18,409 nt of DNA, taken from NCBI GenBank assembly GCA_023454395.1, contig JAEYFY010000066.1, positions 1 to 18,409 on the forward strand, given 5' to 3'. The notes beneath the pieces were generated by a model. That model saw nothing but the letters and a program-made list of their open reading frames with translations. It was not told the DNA's origin and did not search any database. Shown here piece after piece: positions 17,157 to 18,409 of this stretch. The stretch is from Pseudomonadota bacterium. GTDB lineage: Bacteria > Pseudomonadota > Gammaproteobacteria > Enterobacterales > Enterobacteriaceae. The position numbers were made by a program, and so were the translations under genes. The first letter of the stretch is position 1; every line of letters starts with the position of its first letter.

Positions 17157-18409
17157 TTATTCGACGATAGTACCCCAAAGGTCATATTCGTCTGCATGTT
17201 CAATAAGAACACGCACGATTTGCCCCGGCTCTACATCAAATTGCTCATTGAGGTAAACGGCACCATCAATTTCAGGCGCATCTGCCATACTACGACCAAT
17301 TGCACCTTCTTCATCCACTTCATCAATCATCACCAGTAACACTTTGCCGATTTTCTCTTGCAGGCGTTCAGTCGAAATTTGTTGCTGTAATTGCATAAAG
17401 CGATGATAACGTTCTTCTTTCACTTCTTCAGGCACTTGATCTGCCAGTTCATTTGCTTTCGCACCATCAACAGGGCTGTATTTAAAGCAACCAACTCTGT
17501 CTAAACGTGCTTCGGTGAGGAAATCCAATAGCATTTGGAAATCTTCTTCTGTTTCACCCGGAAAACCAACAATAAAGGTAGAACGTAAGGTTAATTCAGG
17601 GCAAATTTCACGCCAGCGTTTTACACGCTCTAGAGTACGCTCAACAGAACCTGGGCGTTTCATCAGTTTTAAGACTTTCGGGCTGGCATGTTGTAATGGA
17701 ATATCCAAATAAGGCAAAATTTTGCCTTCAGCCATTAAAGGAATGACATCATCAACATGTGGATATGGATAAACATAATGTAAACGAACCCAAATGCCTA
17801 ATTTTGCCAGTTGTTCACATAAACTGACCATACTGGTTTTGACAGGCATACCATCCCAAAAGCCCGTTTGATGTTTAGTATCAACACCATAAGCAGAAGT
17901 ATCTTGAGAGATAACCAGTAACTCTTTTACGCCCGCATTAACTAATCTTTTAGCTTCACCTAATACTTCACCAATAGGACGACTGTCTAAATCGCCTCGC
18001 ATCGATGGGATAATGCAGAAAGTACAACGGTGATTACAGCCTTCAGAGATTTTTAAATACGCGTAATGACGAGGCGTTAATTTGACACCCTGTTCAGGAA
18101 CAAGGCTGAGAAAAGGATTGTGATCAGGTTTTGGTACATAGTGGTGAATATGAGATAAAACCTGCTCATAACTATGAGGCCCTGTGATTTCGAGTACTTT
18201 AGGGTGGACTTCACGAATTTGGTTCTCTTTTGCACCTAAACAGCCAGTAACAATGACTTTACCGTTTTCATCGAGTGCTTCGCCAATCGCTTCTAGCGAT
18301 TCTTGTACTGCGCTGTCAATAAACCCACAGGTGTTGACGATGACTAAATCAGCATCATTATAGGTAGGAACAACTTGATAACCTTCTGTACGCAGTTCGG
18401 TTAGGATAC
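17157..18409 (-). CDS. rimO: Ribosomal protein S12 methylthiotransferase RimO (5' end outside window)
   Basis: RimO is a radical-SAM methylthiotransferase that adds a beta-methylthio group to an aspartate of ribosomal protein S12. The frame is open to the right edge, giving 416 residues in the window; compared with E. coli (441), about 26 N-terminal residues are missing, including the first cluster cysteine. Visible are the MTTase-domain cysteines in NTCGFIDSA and VTGCLGAKE. The radical-SAM CxxxCxxC motif CNHRCTFC has its codons at about 18038, 18026 and 18017. [11 protein letters not shown] follows, then a C-terminal TRAM domain ending [13 protein letters not shown]. An internal ATG at 18002 is only a methionine just after the radical-SAM motif, not the start. 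In the minus-strand sense rimO precedes envC with a 215-base gap. Confidence 0.96.
   Translation of the reverse strand, partial: ILTELRTEGYQVVPTYNDADLVIVNTCGFIDSAVQESLEAIGEALDENGKVIVTGCLGAKENQIREVHPKVLEITGPHSYEQVLSHIHHYVPKPDHNPFLSLVPEQGVKLTPRHYAYLKISEGCNHRCTFCIIPSMRGDLDSRPIGEVLGEAKRLVNAGVKELLVISQDTSAYGVDTKHQTGFWDGMPVKTSMVSLCEQLAKLGIWVRLHYVYPYPHVDDVIPLMAEGKILPYLDIPLQHASPKVLKLMKRPGSVERTLERVKRWREICPELTLRSTFIVGFPGETEEDFQMLLDFLTEARLDRVGCFKYSPVDGAKANELADQVPEEVKEERYHRFMQLQQQISTERLQEKIGKVLLVMIDEVDEEGAIGRSMADAPEIDGAVYLNEQFDVEPGQIVRVLIEHADEYDLWGTIVE

Noticed and set aside
17157..18002. A separate 281-residue protein starting at ATG 18002
   Set aside because: The same frame continues upstream to the window edge with the radical-SAM cysteine motif, so the ATG is an internal methionine of rimO.

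Overview
The window looks like the chromosomal lipopolysaccharide (LPS) inner/outer-core locus of a low-GC enterobacterium of the Proteus type (Morganellaceae). Three things point there. The housekeeping proteins (MutM, CoaD, HldD, Kbl, Tdh, EnvC, RimO) closely resemble their E. coli counterparts. The DNA is AT-rich. The core genes are the Klebsiella/Proteus set (waaE, wabG, wabH, wabN, waaQ) rather than the E. coli waaG/I/O/J set. The species call is inference from recalled protein families; no database search was run.

Layout from left to right. Positions 1-117 (minus) hold the start of a probable membrane protein that leaves the window. It diverges from mutM (plus, true start GTG at 220). 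mutM converges tail to tail with waaA-waaE-coaD (minus, 3572-1041). Upstream of these on the same strand is waaQ-wabG-wabH (6954-3654), with overlapping start and stop codons. A 159-bp divergent intergenic region separates waaQ from a two-gene plus-strand unit: wabN and a fourth GT9 glycosyltransferase (7114-9154). That unit converges, through a hairpin, on hldD-waaF-waaC (minus, 12130-9174). hldD diverges from kbl-tdh (plus, threonine catabolism, 12401-14635). A symmetrical bidirectional terminator separates tdh from the cell-envelope pair envC-yibQ (minus, 16941-14687). The window ends inside rimO (minus, 5' end missing).

How the genes work together. HldD makes ADP-L,D-heptose. WaaA puts Kdo on lipid A, WaaC, WaaF and WaaQ add heptoses I, II and III, and WaaE adds glucose to heptose I. 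WabG adds galacturonic acid, WabH adds GlcNAc, and WabN deacetylates that residue to GlcN. The fourth GT9 enzyme is a candidate outer-core heptosyltransferase. CoaD (coenzyme A synthesis) is carried at the end of the waaA operon. EnvC activates septal amidases and YibQ is a probable secreted deacetylase-fold protein.

I see no RNA genes, insertion sequences, CRISPR arrays or phage genes, and no convincing unknown multi-gene system. The points most worth checking are the plus-strand wabN-GT9 unit inside the waa locus, the unidentified gene divergent from mutM, several start-site corrections (GTG for mutM, wabH and waaC; TTG for yibQ), and unassigned palindromes in the hldD/kbl, waaA and envC upstream regions.
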